Assembly: GCA_945861895.1 (NCBI GenBank)
Contig: CAMAWF010000001.1
Coordinates: forward strand, 46,333 to 110,332
From: Rhizobium sp. Q54
GTDB taxonomy: Bacteria; Pseudomonadota; Alphaproteobacteria; Rhizobiales; Xanthobacteraceae
Reading direction: 5' to 3'
Length of the DNA: 64,000 nt
This document shows positions 1-11,139 of the stretch, piece by piece; the stretch's first letter is position 1; every line of letters starts with the position of its first letter. Made by a program: the position numbers and the translations under genes. The notes beneath the pieces are model-generated. The model was not told the origin of the DNA and ran no database searches. It saw nothing but the letters and a program-made list of their open reading frames with translations.

Positions 1-1248
1 CTCATCGCCCTGCTCGCCGTGGCCGCGATCTATTCGCTCGGCGGCTCGTCGCAGGAGCCCCAGCGCGGTGCGCGCGGGCGCTTCGGCGCGGACGGTCCGG
101 TGCCGGTGCTCGCGGCCGCGGCGAAGCTCGCCGACGTGCCGATTTATCTCGACGCGGTCGGCACCACGCGCGCGCTCAACACCGTGACGGTGCGCCCGCA
201 GGTCGACGGAAAACTCATCGGCGTGGGCTTCAAGGAAGGCCAGGATGTCCGCAAGGGCGACGTGCTCGCGCGCATCGATCCCACCACCTACAAGGCGCAG
301 CTCGATCAGGCGATGGCCAAGAAGGCGCAGGACGAGGCGCTGCTCGGCAATGCGCGCATCGATCTCGATCGCTACGAGCGTCTGGCCGCGACCAATTCGA
401 TCAACCGCCAGCAGGCCGACACCCAGCGCGCGCTGGTCGCGCAGATCGAGGCGCAAGTCAAATCCGACCAGGCCGCGGTCGACAACGCCAAGGCGATCCT
501 GGAATACACCACCGTGGTCGCCCCGATCGATGGACGCACCGGCATCCGCCAGGTCGATGAAGGCAATATCGTGCGCGCGTCGGACTCCACCGGCATCGTC
601 GTCATCACGCAGATCCAGCCGATCTCGGTGCTGTTCAATCTGCCGCAGCAAAACATTTCGCAGGTGAACAAGGCGTTCGCGCAAACGCCGCTCGCGGTCG
701 AGGCGCTGCAATCCGACAACGACGCGGTGATCGACCGCGGCACCTTGGGCGTGGTCGACAATCAGGTCGACCAGACCACCGGAACCGTGCGGCTGAAAGC
801 CGATTTTCCCAACGCCAGTCTCGCGCTCTGGCCAGGGCAGTTCGTCAATGTCCGGCTGCTGATCGACACGCTGCGTCAGGTCGTCGTGATCCCGACCGGC
901 GCGGTGCAGCGCGGGCCGGCCGGCACTTTCGTCTATGTGGTCAGGGACGACAATAAAGTGGCGATGCGGCCGGTGAGCATTTCGCTACAGGATGAAACCC
1001 AGGCCGTGGTGGCAAACGGCGTGCAGCCGCCCGAGCGCGTGGTCACCACCGGCTTCGCGCGGCTGACTGACGGCACCCAGGTCAACGTCGCCGGTAATGC
1101 GGATACGGCCGTGCCGGCGGCCGCACGTCCGCCGGGGGCGCTGCGCGACGGCCAGCGGCCCGACGGCAACCGCCGCCCGCGCTCCGATGCCGCGCCAGGC
1201 GCACCACCAATCCCGACGCAAAGCCCAACACCAAGCCCAACACGATGA
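1..1248 (+). CDS. RND efflux periplasmic adaptor subunit (MdtA/AcrA-like), 5' truncated by window edge
   Basis: Frame is open from base 1 (LIALLAVAAIYSLGG...); lipoyl/HlyD-type sequence VRPQVDGKLIGVGFKEGQDVRKGDVLARIDP; followed by RND permeases with 4-bp overlap. Confidence 0.9.
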   Translation, partial: LIALLAVAAIYSLGGSSQEPQRGARGRFGADGPVPVLAAAAKLADVPIYLDAVGTTRALNTVTVRPQVDGKLIGVGFKEGQDVRKGDVLARIDPTTYKAQLDQAMAKKAQDEALLGNARIDLDRYERLAATNSINRQQADTQRALVAQIEAQVKSDQAAVDNAKAILEYTTVVAPIDGRTGIRQVDEGNIVRASDSTGIVVITQIQPISVLFNLPQQNISQVNKAFAQTPLAVEALQSDNDAVIDRGTLGVVDNQVDQTTGTVRLKADFPNASLALWPGQFVNVRLLIDTLRQVVVIPTGAVQRGPAGTFVYVVRDDNKVAMRPVSISLQDETQAVVANGVQPPERVVTTGFARLTDGTQVNVAGNADTAVPAAARPPGALRDGQRPDGNRRPRSDAAPGAPPIPTQSPTPSPTR

Positions 1249-4200
1249 GCGTCTCGTCGCCCTTCATTCACCGGCCGATTGCGACCTCGCTGCTCGGCAT
1301 CGCGGTGATGCTCGGCGGCGCGCTCGGCTACTGGTGGCTGCCGGTGTCGGCGCTGCCGCAGGTGGACTTCCCGACCATCCAGGTCACCACGCAATTGCCG
1401 GGCGCCAATCCGGACACCATCGCCTCGCTAGTGACGGCGCCGCTGGAGCGGCAGTTCGGGCAAACCCCTTCGCTCTCCACCATGACGTCGTCGTCGAGCT
1501 ACGGCATCAGCCAGATCACGCTGCAATTCGATTTGAGCCGCGACATCGACGCCGCCGCGCAGGACGTGCAGGCCGCCATCAACGCCGCCGGTTCGACGCT
1601 GCCGCGAAATCTTCCCTATCCGCCGCTGTATTCGAAGGTGAATCCCGCCGACGCGCCGATCGTCACGCTGGCGCTGACCTCGGACACCACATCGCTGCGC
1701 GCGCTCAGCGACATCGCCGATACCATGATGACGCCGCGGCTTTCCGAGGTGACCGGCGTCGGCCGCGTCTCGGTGCAGGGCGGCATCCGGCCCGGCATCC
1801 GCATCCAGGCCGATCTCGCGCGGCTCGCCGCCTACAATATCGGGCTGGAAGACCTGCGCACCGCCATCGTCGGCGCCAATGTCGCCGGCCCCAAGGGCGC
1901 GCTCGATGGCGCGCATCAATCCTATACCATTGCCGCCAACGACCAGATCGCGGCGGCGGACGCCTACAAGACCATCGTCATCGCGTTCCGCAACGGCGCG
2001 CCGGTTCTGCTCGGCGATGTCGCCAATGTCGTCGAGGGCCTGGAGAACACCAAGGTCGGCGGCTGGTATCAGGGCGTGCCCGCGATCGTGGTCGACGTGC
2101 AGCGCCAGCCCGGCGCCAACGTGATCCAGACCGTGGAGCGCGTGCGCGGCGAACTGCCGCGGCTGCAGCGCGCGATGCCGGCGGGCGTCAAGCTCACCAT
2201 CGTCAATGACCGCACCGTCACCATCCGCGCCTCGATCCGCGACGTGCAATTCACGCTGGTGCTGAGCGTCGCGCTGGTGGTGCTGGTGGTGCTGATATTC
2301 CTGCGCACGGTCCGCGCCACCATCATTGCCGGCGTCGCACTGCCGCTCTCGCTGGTGGCGACCTTCGGCGCGATGTGGTTCTGCGGATTTTCGCTCGATA
2401 ATCTTTCGCTGATGGCGCTGACCATCGGCACCGGCTTCGTGGTCGACGACGCCATCGTCATGATCGAGAACATCGTGCGCCACATGGAAAAGGGCGAGCG
2501 GCCGCTGCAAGCGGCGTTGCGCGGCGCGCGCGAGATCAGCTTCACCGTGATCTCGCTCACGGTGTCGTTGATCGCGGTGTTCATTCCGCTCTTGTTCATG
2601 ACTGGACTGGTGGGCCGCATGTTCCACGAATTCGCGCTCACGCTCACCATCGCCGTGGTGGCGTCGATGGTCGTGTCGCTGACGCTGACGCCGATGATGT
2701 GCAGCCGGCTGCTGCGCCCGCATGTCGAGCGCAAAAGCTCCGCGCTGGCGCAGACGTTAAACCGCTGGGTCGACCGCACCGTCGAGCTTTATCGCGAAAG
2801 CCTGGAATGGGTGTTGCGCCATCAGCAGGCAACTTTGGTGACGACGCTGATCACGCTCGTTGCCACCGTCCTGCTCTATATCGCGATCCCCAAGGGTTTT
2901 CTGCCGTTGCAGGATACCGGCCTGATCGTGGCGGTGACCGAAGCCGGCACGGATGTTTCCTTTGCCGAGATGACGCGCCGGCAGCAGGCGGTGGAAGCCG
3001 CGATCCGATCCGACCCCGAGGTTACTGGCATCGTCTCCGTCGTCGGCGTCAGCCCGATCAATGCCACGCCCAATGCCGGCCGCCTCGTCATCACGCTGCG
3101 CCCGCGCGGCGAGCGCAGCGCGCGGATGAACGAGATCGTGCCGCGGTTGCAGGCGAAAGCCGGCGCGGTGCCGGGAATGAACGTCTATTTCCAGCCGGTG
3201 CAGGACGTGCAAATCAGCACGCGTGCCAGCCGCGCGCAGTATCAATACACGCTGGTCGGCACCGACACGCAGGAGGTTTCGGACTGGTCGCTCAAGCTCG
3301 CCGAAAAGCTGCGCGCGTCGCCGGTCATGCGCGAGGTCGCCTCCGAAGCGCAGGAAGGCGGATTGCGGGTGATGGTCAATGTCGACCGCGAAAAGGCCGG
3401 ACGACTCGGCGTCTCCATGCAGAACATCACCGACACGCTCAACAATGCCTTCGGCCAGCGGCAGATTTCCACCATCTACGCGCAGGCCAACCAATACCGC
3501 GTGATCCTGGAAGCAATGCCGCAATACCAGCGCGACCCCGCCGCGCTCTCGAAGCTCTACGTCACCGGCAGCAGCAGCACGACCTCAAGCAGCACGACGG
3601 TTGCGACATCCACCGTTCCCGGCGCGACCTCTGGCGCCGCCAGCAGCGCCAGCAGCGCGACCTCGACCAGCACCAGCAGCACGCAGGTGCCGCTGGCCGC
3701 CTTCGCCAGTTTCGAGCGCGTCTCGGCGCCGCTCGTCATCGCGCATCAGGAGCAGTTTCCCTCGGTGACCATCAGCTTCGATCTCGCCCCACGCGCGGCA
3801 TTGAGCGACGCGGTGGCGGCGATCTCGGCCGCCCAGCAGGACATCGGCTTGCCGAATTCAGTGATCGGCAGCTATTCCGGCGATGCCGCCGAATTCCGCA
3901 AGTCGCTCGCCAACGAGCCGTGGCTGATCCTCGCCGCCGCCATCACGATCTACATCGTGCTCGGCGTCTTGTACGAGAGCTTCATCCATCCGCTCACGAT
4001 CCTCTCCACTTTGCCCTCGGCCGGCGTCGGCGCGCTGTTGGCGCTGATGCTGTTTGGCTATGACCTCTCGGTCATCGCGCTGATCGGCATCGTGCTGCTG
4101 ATGGGCATCGTGAAGAAAAACGCGATCATGATGATCGACTTCGCGCTCGAAGCCGAACGGCATCAAGGGCTATCGCCGCGCGAGTCGATCGTGCAGGCTT

Positions 4201-4466
4201 CGCTGTTGCGCTTCCGCCCGATCATGATGACCACGCTCGCCGCATTGTTCGGCGCCCTGCCGCTGGCGCTGGAAGGCGGCACCGGCTCGGAACTGCGCAA
4301 TCCGCTCGGCGTCACCATTGTCGGCGGATTACTGGTGAGCCAATTGCTCACGCTCTACACCACGCCGGTAATCTATCTCTACATGGAGCGGCTGCGCGTG
4401 CGGCTCACGCCGGCGGCGGCGCCGGAGCCGCCGCGGCCGAAATACCGCGCGCGGCCGGCGGAGTAG
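1245..4466 (+). CDS. RND efflux permease (MdtB-like, AcrB/HAE1 family)
   Basis: 1073 aa; GFVVDDAIVMIENIVRHMEKGERPLQAAL motif, VLYESFIHPLTILSTLPSAGVGALLAL; ATGA overlap with adaptor. Confidence 0.95.
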   Translation: MSVSSPFIHRPIATSLLGIAVMLGGALGYWWLPVSALPQVDFPTIQVTTQLPGANPDTIASLVTAPLERQFGQTPSLSTMTSSSSYGISQITLQFDLSRDIDAAAQDVQAAINAAGSTLPRNLPYPPLYSKVNPADAPIVTLALTSDTTSLRALSDIADTMMTPRLSEVTGVGRVSVQGGIRPGIRIQADLARLAAYNIGLEDLRTAIVGANVAGPKGALDGAHQSYTIAANDQIAAADAYKTIVIAFRNGAPVLLGDVANVVEGLENTKVGGWYQGVPAIVVDVQRQPGANVIQTVERVRGELPRLQRAMPAGVKLTIVNDRTVTIRASIRDVQFTLVLSVALVVLVVLIFLRTVRATIIAGVALPLSLVATFGAMWFCGFSLDNLSLMALTIGTGFVVDDAIVMIENIVRHMEKGERPLQAALRGAREISFTVISLTVSLIAVFIPLLFMTGLVGRMFHEFALTLTIAVVASMVVSLTLTPMMCSRLLRPHVERKSSALAQTLNRWVDRTVELYRESLEWVLRHQQATLVTTLITLVATVLLYIAIPKGFLPLQDTGLIVAVTEAGTDVSFAEMTRRQQAVEAAIRSDPEVTGIVSVVGVSPINATPNAGRLVITLRPRGERSARMNEIVPRLQAKAGAVPGMNVYFQPVQDVQISTRASRAQYQYTLVGTDTQEVSDWSLKLAEKLRASPVMREVASEAQEGGLRVMVNVDREKAGRLGVSMQNITDTLNNAFGQRQISTIYAQANQYRVILEAMPQYQRDPAALSKLYVTGSSSTTSSSTTVATSTVPGATSGAASSASSATSTSTSSTQVPLAAFASFERVSAPLVIAHQEQFPSVTISFDLAPRAALSDAVAAISAAQQDIGLPNSVIGSYSGDAAEFRKSLANEPWLILAAAITIYIVLGVLYESFIHPLTILSTLPSAGVGALLALMLFGYDLSVIALIGIVLLMGIVKKNAIMMIDFALEAERHQGLSPRESIVQASLLRFRPIMMTTLAALFGALPLALEGGTGSELRNPLGVTIVGGLLVSQLLTLYTTPVIYLYMERLRVRLTPAAAPEPPRPKYRARPAE

Positions 4467-4470
4467 CGCC

Positions 4471-7400
4471 ATGAATTTCTCACAGCCCTTCGTGCGCCGG
4501 CCGATCGGCACGACGTTATTGGCCATCGGCCTGTTCATGGTCGGCGCCGTCGCCTACGGCTTTTTGCCGGTCGCCAGCCTGCCGTCGGTGGAGTTCCCGA
4601 CCATCAATATCACCGCCAGCCGGCCTGGCGCCGATCCCGCCATCATGGCGGCCACGGTCGCCGCGCCGCTGGAGCGCCGCATCGGCGAAATCTCCGGCGT
4701 CACCGAGATGACATCGGTAAGCTCGCTCGGATTCTCGCGCATCACCGTGCAGTTCGATCTCAACCGCAGCATCGAAGGCGCGGCGCGCGACGTGCAGGCC
4801 GCGCTCAACGCCGCGCTCAGCGACTTGCCCAGCGACATGCCGACGCTGCCCAGTTTCCGCAAGGCTAATCCGGCCGCCGCGCCGATTTTGATTCTGGCGC
4901 TGACGTCGAAAACCGTTTTGCCGAGCGCGATTTACGATGCCGCCGACACTGTGATCGCGCAGCGGCTGTCGCAGGTCGAGGGCGTGGCCGAGGTCAACGT
5001 CGCCGGCTCCGAGCAGCCGGCAATCCGGGTGAGCGTCAATCCGGTGCTGCTCGCCTCCATGGGCATCTCGATGGAAGAGGTGCGCACGGCCATCGTCAAT
5101 TCCAATGCGGTGGGGCCGCTCGGCGTTTTCGACGGCGAGAGCCGCGCCATCACCATCGGCGTCAACGACCAACTGCGCGCGCCCGTTCAATACGATCCCG
5201 TCGTGGTGAAGACGGTCAACGGAACGGTGATCCGGCTTTCCAACGTTGCCACGATCCAGGCCGGCGTGCGCAACAACCGCTCGGCCGGCGGATTCAATCG
5301 CGAGCCGGCGGTGCTGCTCATCATCACCAAGCAGGGCGACGCCAACGTCATCGATACGGTCGACCGGATCTATCGGGTGATCCCCGATCTGCGGCGCTGG
5401 ATACCCGCCGGCATCGAGATATCGGTGCTGTCGGACCGCACGCAAACCATTCGCGCCAGCGTGCGCGACATGCAGCTCACGCTTGCCGCCACCATCGTCC
5501 TGGTCATGCTGGTGGTGTTCGTGTTCCTGCGCCGCGGCGCGGCGACTATCGCCGCCGGAATCACCGTGCCGCTATCGCTCGCCGGCACTTGCGCCGCCAT
5601 GTGGGCGGCCGGATTTTCGATCGACAATCTCTCGCTGATGGCGCTCGCCGTGAGCGTCGGCTTCGTGGTCGACGACGCCATCGTGATGATCGAGAACATG
5701 TTCCGCAATCTGGAAAAGGGAATGTCGCCGTTGCGCGCGGCGCTGGCCGGCGCAAAGCAGATCGGCTTCACCGTGGTCTCGATCAGCGTGTCGCTGATCG
5801 CCGCCTTCATTCCGTTGCTGTTCATGGGCGGCATCGTCGGGCGCTTGTTCCGCGAATTTTCCGTCACGCTTGCTTTCGCCATCGCGGTATCGACCGTGGT
5901 GTCGCTCTCGGTGACGCCGATGATCTGCGCTTATTTCGTGCACGCGCCGCCGAGCCGCAACGCGACCTGGCTCGACCGCCTGGTCGAAGGAGCGCTGGCG
6001 CGGTTTATCGGTTTCTATGCGCGCACGCTGCGGCATGTCTTGCGGCATCACGTGCTGGTAATGCTGGTTTTTGTCGCGACCATCGCGCTCACGGTCGCTC
6101 TCTATATCAAGACGCCGAAAGGTTATTTCCCGCAGGACGACACCGGCCTGGTGTTCGGCGGGATGCAGGCCTCGACCGATATTTCGTTCCAGGCCATGGC
6201 CGAGCTGCAACAAAAGGTGCTCGACATCGTCTTTGCCGATCCTGCGGTGGCCAATGTCGGATCGTCGGTCGGGGCGTCGGGATACAACTCCTCGGTCAAC
6301 CGCGGGCGGGTGTTCATCAGCCTCAAGCCGCTGGCGGAGCGCAATGGCGTGAGCACGCAGCGCGTCGTGGCGCGGCTGCGCACCCAGTTGAACGGCATTC
6401 CGGGCCTGCGGGTGTTCATGGTGCCGGCGCAGGATTTGCGCGTCGGCGGGCGGCAAAGCGACTCGCAATATCAGTTCACTTTGTGGAGCCCCGATTTCGA
6501 CGAATTGCAGCGCTGGCTGCCGCGGGTGCAGGACCGCATCAAGCAGCTGCCGGGTATCGTCGACGTCACCACCGATCGCGAGCAGGGCGGGCTGCAGGCC
6601 AAGATCGTCATCGACCGCCCGGCGGCCGCGCGGCTGGGCGTGAAGATGCAGGACATCGACAACGCGCTCAACAATGCGTTTTCGCAACGGCAGATTTCGA
6701 CCATCTACACCCAGCGCAACCAGTATCGCGTCATCCTGGAAGTCGACCGCAAATATCAGCGCGACCCTTCCGATCTTGCGCAGGTCTATGTCAGCGGCAG
6801 CGGCGGCAGACAAGTGCCGCTCTCCAGCGTGGCGCGCGTCGAGCGCTCGATCGCGCCGCTGGTGGTCAACCATCAGGGCCAGTTCCCCTCCGTCACCATC
6901 ACCTACAATATTTCGCCCGAGAGCAAGCTCGAACAAGCCACCGCCGACATCGAGCGCGCGGTGGCCGGGCTGCACATGCCGGACACCATCCATGCCGAAT
7001 TCGCCGGCGACGTGCGCGCGTTTCGCGGATCGGTGGGCGCGCAGCCGCTGCTGATAGCGGCGGCGCTGATCGCGGTCTATATCGTGCTCGGCGTGCTGTA
7101 CGAGAGCCTGGCGCATCCGCTCACCATCATCTCGACGCTGCCACCGGCCGGGCTCGGCGCGCTGCTGGCGCTGCACATCTTTGATGCCGAGCTCACGGTG
7201 ATCGCCTTCATCGGCATTATTTTGCTGATCGGCATCGTGAAGAAGAACGGCATCATGCTGGTCGACTTCGCGCTCGAGGGCGAGCGGCGGCGCGGGCTGA
7301 CGCCGGACAAAGCCATCTTCGAAGCCTGCATGGAGCGCTTCCGGCCGATCCTGATGACCACGATGGCGGCGCTGCTCGGCGCGGTGCCGCTGGTGATCGC

Positions 7401-7587
7401 AACCGGCCCGGGCTCGGAGCTGCGGCGGCCGCTCGGCATCACCATCATCGGCGGATTGATCGTGTCGCAGGCGCTCACGCTCTACACCACGCCGGTGATT
7501 TATCTCTTGCTCGACCGGCTGCACCGCAGGCTTGGCGGGGCGGGGCGCGATGCGGCAAGCGGACCGCTGCCCGCGCCCGCACGCTGA
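4471..7587 (+). CDS. RND efflux permease (MdtC-like), tandem paralog
   Basis: 1038 aa; VGFVVDDAIVMIENMFRNLEKGMSPLRAAL; clearly paralogous to the preceding ORF. Confidence 0.95.
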   Translation: MNFSQPFVRRPIGTTLLAIGLFMVGAVAYGFLPVASLPSVEFPTINITASRPGADPAIMAATVAAPLERRIGEISGVTEMTSVSSLGFSRITVQFDLNRSIEGAARDVQAALNAALSDLPSDMPTLPSFRKANPAAAPILILALTSKTVLPSAIYDAADTVIAQRLSQVEGVAEVNVAGSEQPAIRVSVNPVLLASMGISMEEVRTAIVNSNAVGPLGVFDGESRAITIGVNDQLRAPVQYDPVVVKTVNGTVIRLSNVATIQAGVRNNRSAGGFNREPAVLLIITKQGDANVIDTVDRIYRVIPDLRRWIPAGIEISVLSDRTQTIRASVRDMQLTLAATIVLVMLVVFVFLRRGAATIAAGITVPLSLAGTCAAMWAAGFSIDNLSLMALAVSVGFVVDDAIVMIENMFRNLEKGMSPLRAALAGAKQIGFTVVSISVSLIAAFIPLLFMGGIVGRLFREFSVTLAFAIAVSTVVSLSVTPMICAYFVHAPPSRNATWLDRLVEGALARFIGFYARTLRHVLRHHVLVMLVFVATIALTVALYIKTPKGYFPQDDTGLVFGGMQASTDISFQAMAELQQKVLDIVFADPAVANVGSSVGASGYNSSVNRGRVFISLKPLAERNGVSTQRVVARLRTQLNGIPGLRVFMVPAQDLRVGGRQSDSQYQFTLWSPDFDELQRWLPRVQDRIKQLPGIVDVTTDREQGGLQAKIVIDRPAAARLGVKMQDIDNALNNAFSQRQISTIYTQRNQYRVILEVDRKYQRDPSDLAQVYVSGSGGRQVPLSSVARVERSIAPLVVNHQGQFPSVTITYNISPESKLEQATADIERAVAGLHMPDTIHAEFAGDVRAFRGSVGAQPLLIAAALIAVYIVLGVLYESLAHPLTIISTLPPAGLGALLALHIFDAELTVIAFIGIILLIGIVKKNGIMLVDFALEGERRRGLTPDKAIFEACMERFRPILMTTMAALLGAVPLVIATGPGSELRRPLGITIIGGLIVSQALTLYTTPVIYLLLDRLHRRLGGAGRDAASGPLPAPAR

Positions 7588-7596
7588 CTCTCCGTC

Positions 7597-7681
7597 GTCA
7601 TGGCCGGGCTTGTCGCGGCCATCCCGATCAGGAACGCAATGCCTTCCTAAACGGGATCACCGGGACAAGCCCGGTGATGAC
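7597..7681. repeat. Intergenic inverted repeat (GTCATGGCCGGGCTTGTC ... GACAAGCCCGGTGATGAC)
   Basis: Arms 7597-7614 and 7664-7681 are complementary with about 2 mismatches; lies between convergent genes. Confidence 0.8.
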
Positions 7682-7688
7682 AAGCTGG

Positions 7689-8391
7689 CTAAATCCCCAA
7701 ATAGCGGTGCTGGATGTCAGCCGCGGCCGCGAGCTGCGGCGAAGAGCCGGTCCACACCACGCGCCCGCGCTCGATCAGGTAATGGCGATCGGCCACTTTG
7801 GTCAGCGCCTCGACATTCTTGTCGATCACCAGGATGGCCTGCCCGGCCTTTTTGAGTTGCGCGAGGCAGCGCCAGATTTCGGCGCGGATCAGCGGCGCCA
7901 GCCCCTCGGTCGCCTCGTCCAATATCAGCAGGCGCGGATTGGTCATCAGCGCGCGGCCGATCGCCAGCATCTGCTGCTCGCCGCCGGACAGCAGGTTGCC
8001 CATGCTGCCGGCGCGTTCGGCCAGACGCGGGAACAATCCGTAGACTTTTTCCAGCGTCCAGCCATCGGAGTTTCCGGCGCGCGCGGTGGCGACCAGATTT
8101 TCACGCACCGTCAGATTCGAAAAAATCTGCCGGCCTTCCGGCACCAATCCGATACCGAGCTGGGCCACGCGATAGGACGGATAGTCGCGAATTTCCTCGC
8201 CGCCGAAACGGATGGCGCCGGCGCGCGCGCGCGTGAGCCCCATGATCGAGCGCACGGTCGTGGTCTTGCCCATGCCGTTGCGGCCCATCAGCGTCACCAC
8301 TTCGGCGGGCTTCACGCTGAACGAAATGCCGAACAGCACCTGGCTCAAACCGTAGCAGGTCTCGACATCGGCGACGTGCAGCAGGTCGGCA

Positions 8392-8399
<8 letters not shown>
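7689..8399 (-). CDS. Branched-chain-amino-acid-type ABC transporter ATP-binding protein (LivF-like)
   Basis: Walker A GRNGMGKTT, signature LLSGGEQQMLAIGRALM, Walker B LLILDEATEGLAP; start chosen at MSDADLL. Confidence 0.92.
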
Positions 8400-9145
<746 letters not shown>

Positions 9146-9153
<8 letters not shown>

Positions 9154-10141
9154 GTTGCACCTTTGCCAGTAATCCATCGATGCCGCCACGCGCGAACAGC
9201 ACGACCAGCAGGAACAACGGGCCCAAAACGATCTGCCAATATTCTCCGGCCTGGGTCGCGGCGCTTGGCAAAATCAAACCCGCGACGGCGCTGATAAGGA
9301 CCGGGAGGGTTTCTTCCAGCACCAGCAACGCGACCGCGCCGATCAGCGGGCCGAACAGCGACCCCATGCCGCCGAGCACCACCATGACGATGAGATCGCC
9401 CGAGCGGGTCCAGTGCATCACCGCCGGGCTGATGAAATCCGTATGGTTGGCGAGCAGCGCGCCCGCCAGCCCGCATAGCGTGCCGGCAATCACGAAGCAG
9501 ATCAGCTTGTAGCGGAATGTCGGAAATCCGATGGCGTGCATACGCCGGTCGTTCGAGCGCGATCCCCGGATCACCATGCCGAAGCGCGAATTCACCAGAC
9601 GCCAGACGAGGTAAATCGTGCCGAGCAGGAAGGCGAAACAGAGGTAATAGAACTGCGTTTTGCTGGACAGGTTGACGAGATCGCCGAATTGGCTGCGCTT
9701 GTAGATGGTCAGGCCGTCGTCGCCGCCGTAACGGTCGAGACCGATCGCGATGTAATAAAACATCTGCGCGAAGGCGAGCGTGATCATGATGAAATAGACG
9801 CCGCGCGTGCGCAGCGAAAGCGCGCCGAGGCCGAGCGCAATCAGCGCCGATACCGCGACCGCGACCGGCCACTGCACAAAGCCCGAGAGGATTCCCTCCT
9901 TCGCCAGAATGCCGACGACATAACCGCCGATGCCGAGATAGACCGCATGGCCGAAGCTCACCATGCCGCCGTAGCCGAGAATGAGGTTCAGGCTGGTCGC
10001 CGCCATCGCCAGAATGACGATGCGGGTGAACAGCGTCAGCAAGAAATAGTTGCCGGTGAGCGCGGCATAGACCGGCAGCAGGGCGAGAACCGTCAACACG
10101 CCGGCGATGAAAATGGAGCGGAGGTTGAGCGGCGCCGTCAT
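9146..10141 (-). CDS. ABC transporter permease (LivM-like)
   Basis: 331 aa hydrophobic; LNLILGYGGMVSFGHAVYLGIGGY typical of LivM. Confidence 0.92.
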
Positions 10142-11055
10142 TTGCCCGCCGTGGGAAACAGGCCTTCCGGCCGGAACACCAGCACCAGCGCCATCAGCAG
10201 ATAGATCAGCATCGAGGAGAGCGCCGGTCCCGCGCTGGAGGCGGCATTGCTGCTCAGGAACAACCGCAGCAAATCGGGGAGAAAGGCGCGCCCGACCGTA
10301 TCGATCAGGCCGACGAAGATCGCGGCGACGAAGGCGCCGCGGATCGAGCCGATGCCGCCGATGATGATGACGACGAAGGCCAGGATCAGGATGTTCTCGC
10401 CCATGCCGATCTGCACGGTCAAAATCGGCGCTTGCATCAGTCCGGCAAAGCCGGCGAGCGCCGCCCCCAGACCGAACACCAGCGTATAGAGCAGCTTGAT
10501 GTTAATGCCGAGCGCACCCACCATCTCGCGATTGGAGGCGCCGGCCCGGATCAGCATGCCGATGCGCGTGCGCATGACCAGAACATAGAGCAGCAGCGCA
10601 ACGATCAACGTCGCGACGATGATGACGATGCGGTAGAGCGGATAGAAAACGCCCGGCAGCACCTGCACGGCCTGCAACATTTCCATCGGCAGCGACAGCG
10701 TCATACCCGCCGGGCCCCAGATCATCCGCACCAGTTCGTTGAAAAATAGAATCAGCCCGAAGGTTCCGAGCACGTGATCGAGGTGGTCGCGGCCGTAGAG
10801 CCGCCGCATGGCGATCACCTCCACCGCCATGCCGACCACAAGCGTGGCAATCAGCGCCAGCAGCGCGCCGGCCACGAAGCTGTCGGTCAGCGCGGCGAAG
10901 GTGGCCGCGAAATAGGCGCCGAGCATGTAGAGCGAGCCGTGCGCCAGGTTGACCAGATCCATGATGCCGAAGATCAGCGTCAGGCCGGCCGCCAACAGGA
11001 ACAGCAGCATGCCCAGTTGCACGCCGTTGAGGCATTGCTCGATAAAGTAAAGCAT
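10138..11055 (-). CDS. ABC transporter permease (LivH-like)
   Basis: LTLIFGIMDLVNLAHGSLYMLGAYFAATF typical of LivH; 4-bp overlap with livM-like gene. Confidence 0.92.
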   Translation of the reverse strand: MLYFIEQCLNGVQLGMLLFLLAAGLTLIFGIMDLVNLAHGSLYMLGAYFAATFAALTDSFVAGALLALIATLVVGMAVEVIAMRRLYGRDHLDHVLGTFGLILFFNELVRMIWGPAGMTLSLPMEMLQAVQVLPGVFYPLYRIVIIVATLIVALLLYVLVMRTRIGMLIRAGASNREMVGALGINIKLLYTLVFGLGAALAGFAGLMQAPILTVQIGMGENILILAFVVIIIGGIGSIRGAFVAAIFVGLIDTVGRAFLPDLLRLFLSSNAASSAGPALSSMLIYLLMALVLVFRPEGLFPTAGK

Positions 11056-11084
11056 TGTTGTTCGCTTCGCAGGCCCAGAAACAA

Positions 11085-11122
11085 CAAGACGGCAGCAACG
11101 CTTTTGCGCCGCTGCCGTCTTG
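11085..11122 (-). terminator. Intra-operon stem-loop between the binding-protein gene and permease gene
   Basis: Perfect 12-bp arms CAAGACGGCAGC / GCTGCCGTCTTG around a 14-nt loop, followed on the minus strand by TTGTTT. Confidence 0.75.
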
Positions 11123-11139
11123 CAACGATCATGCCGGCA

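Noticed and set aside
1428-2723. 431-aa minus-strand ORF antisense to the RND permease
   Set aside because: H/R/D/Q-rich low-complexity translation typical of antisense frames in high-GC genes; sense strand is a clear RND permease.
5572-7524. 650-aa minus-strand ORF antisense to the second RND permease
   Set aside because: Same compositional artefact; no recognisable domain.
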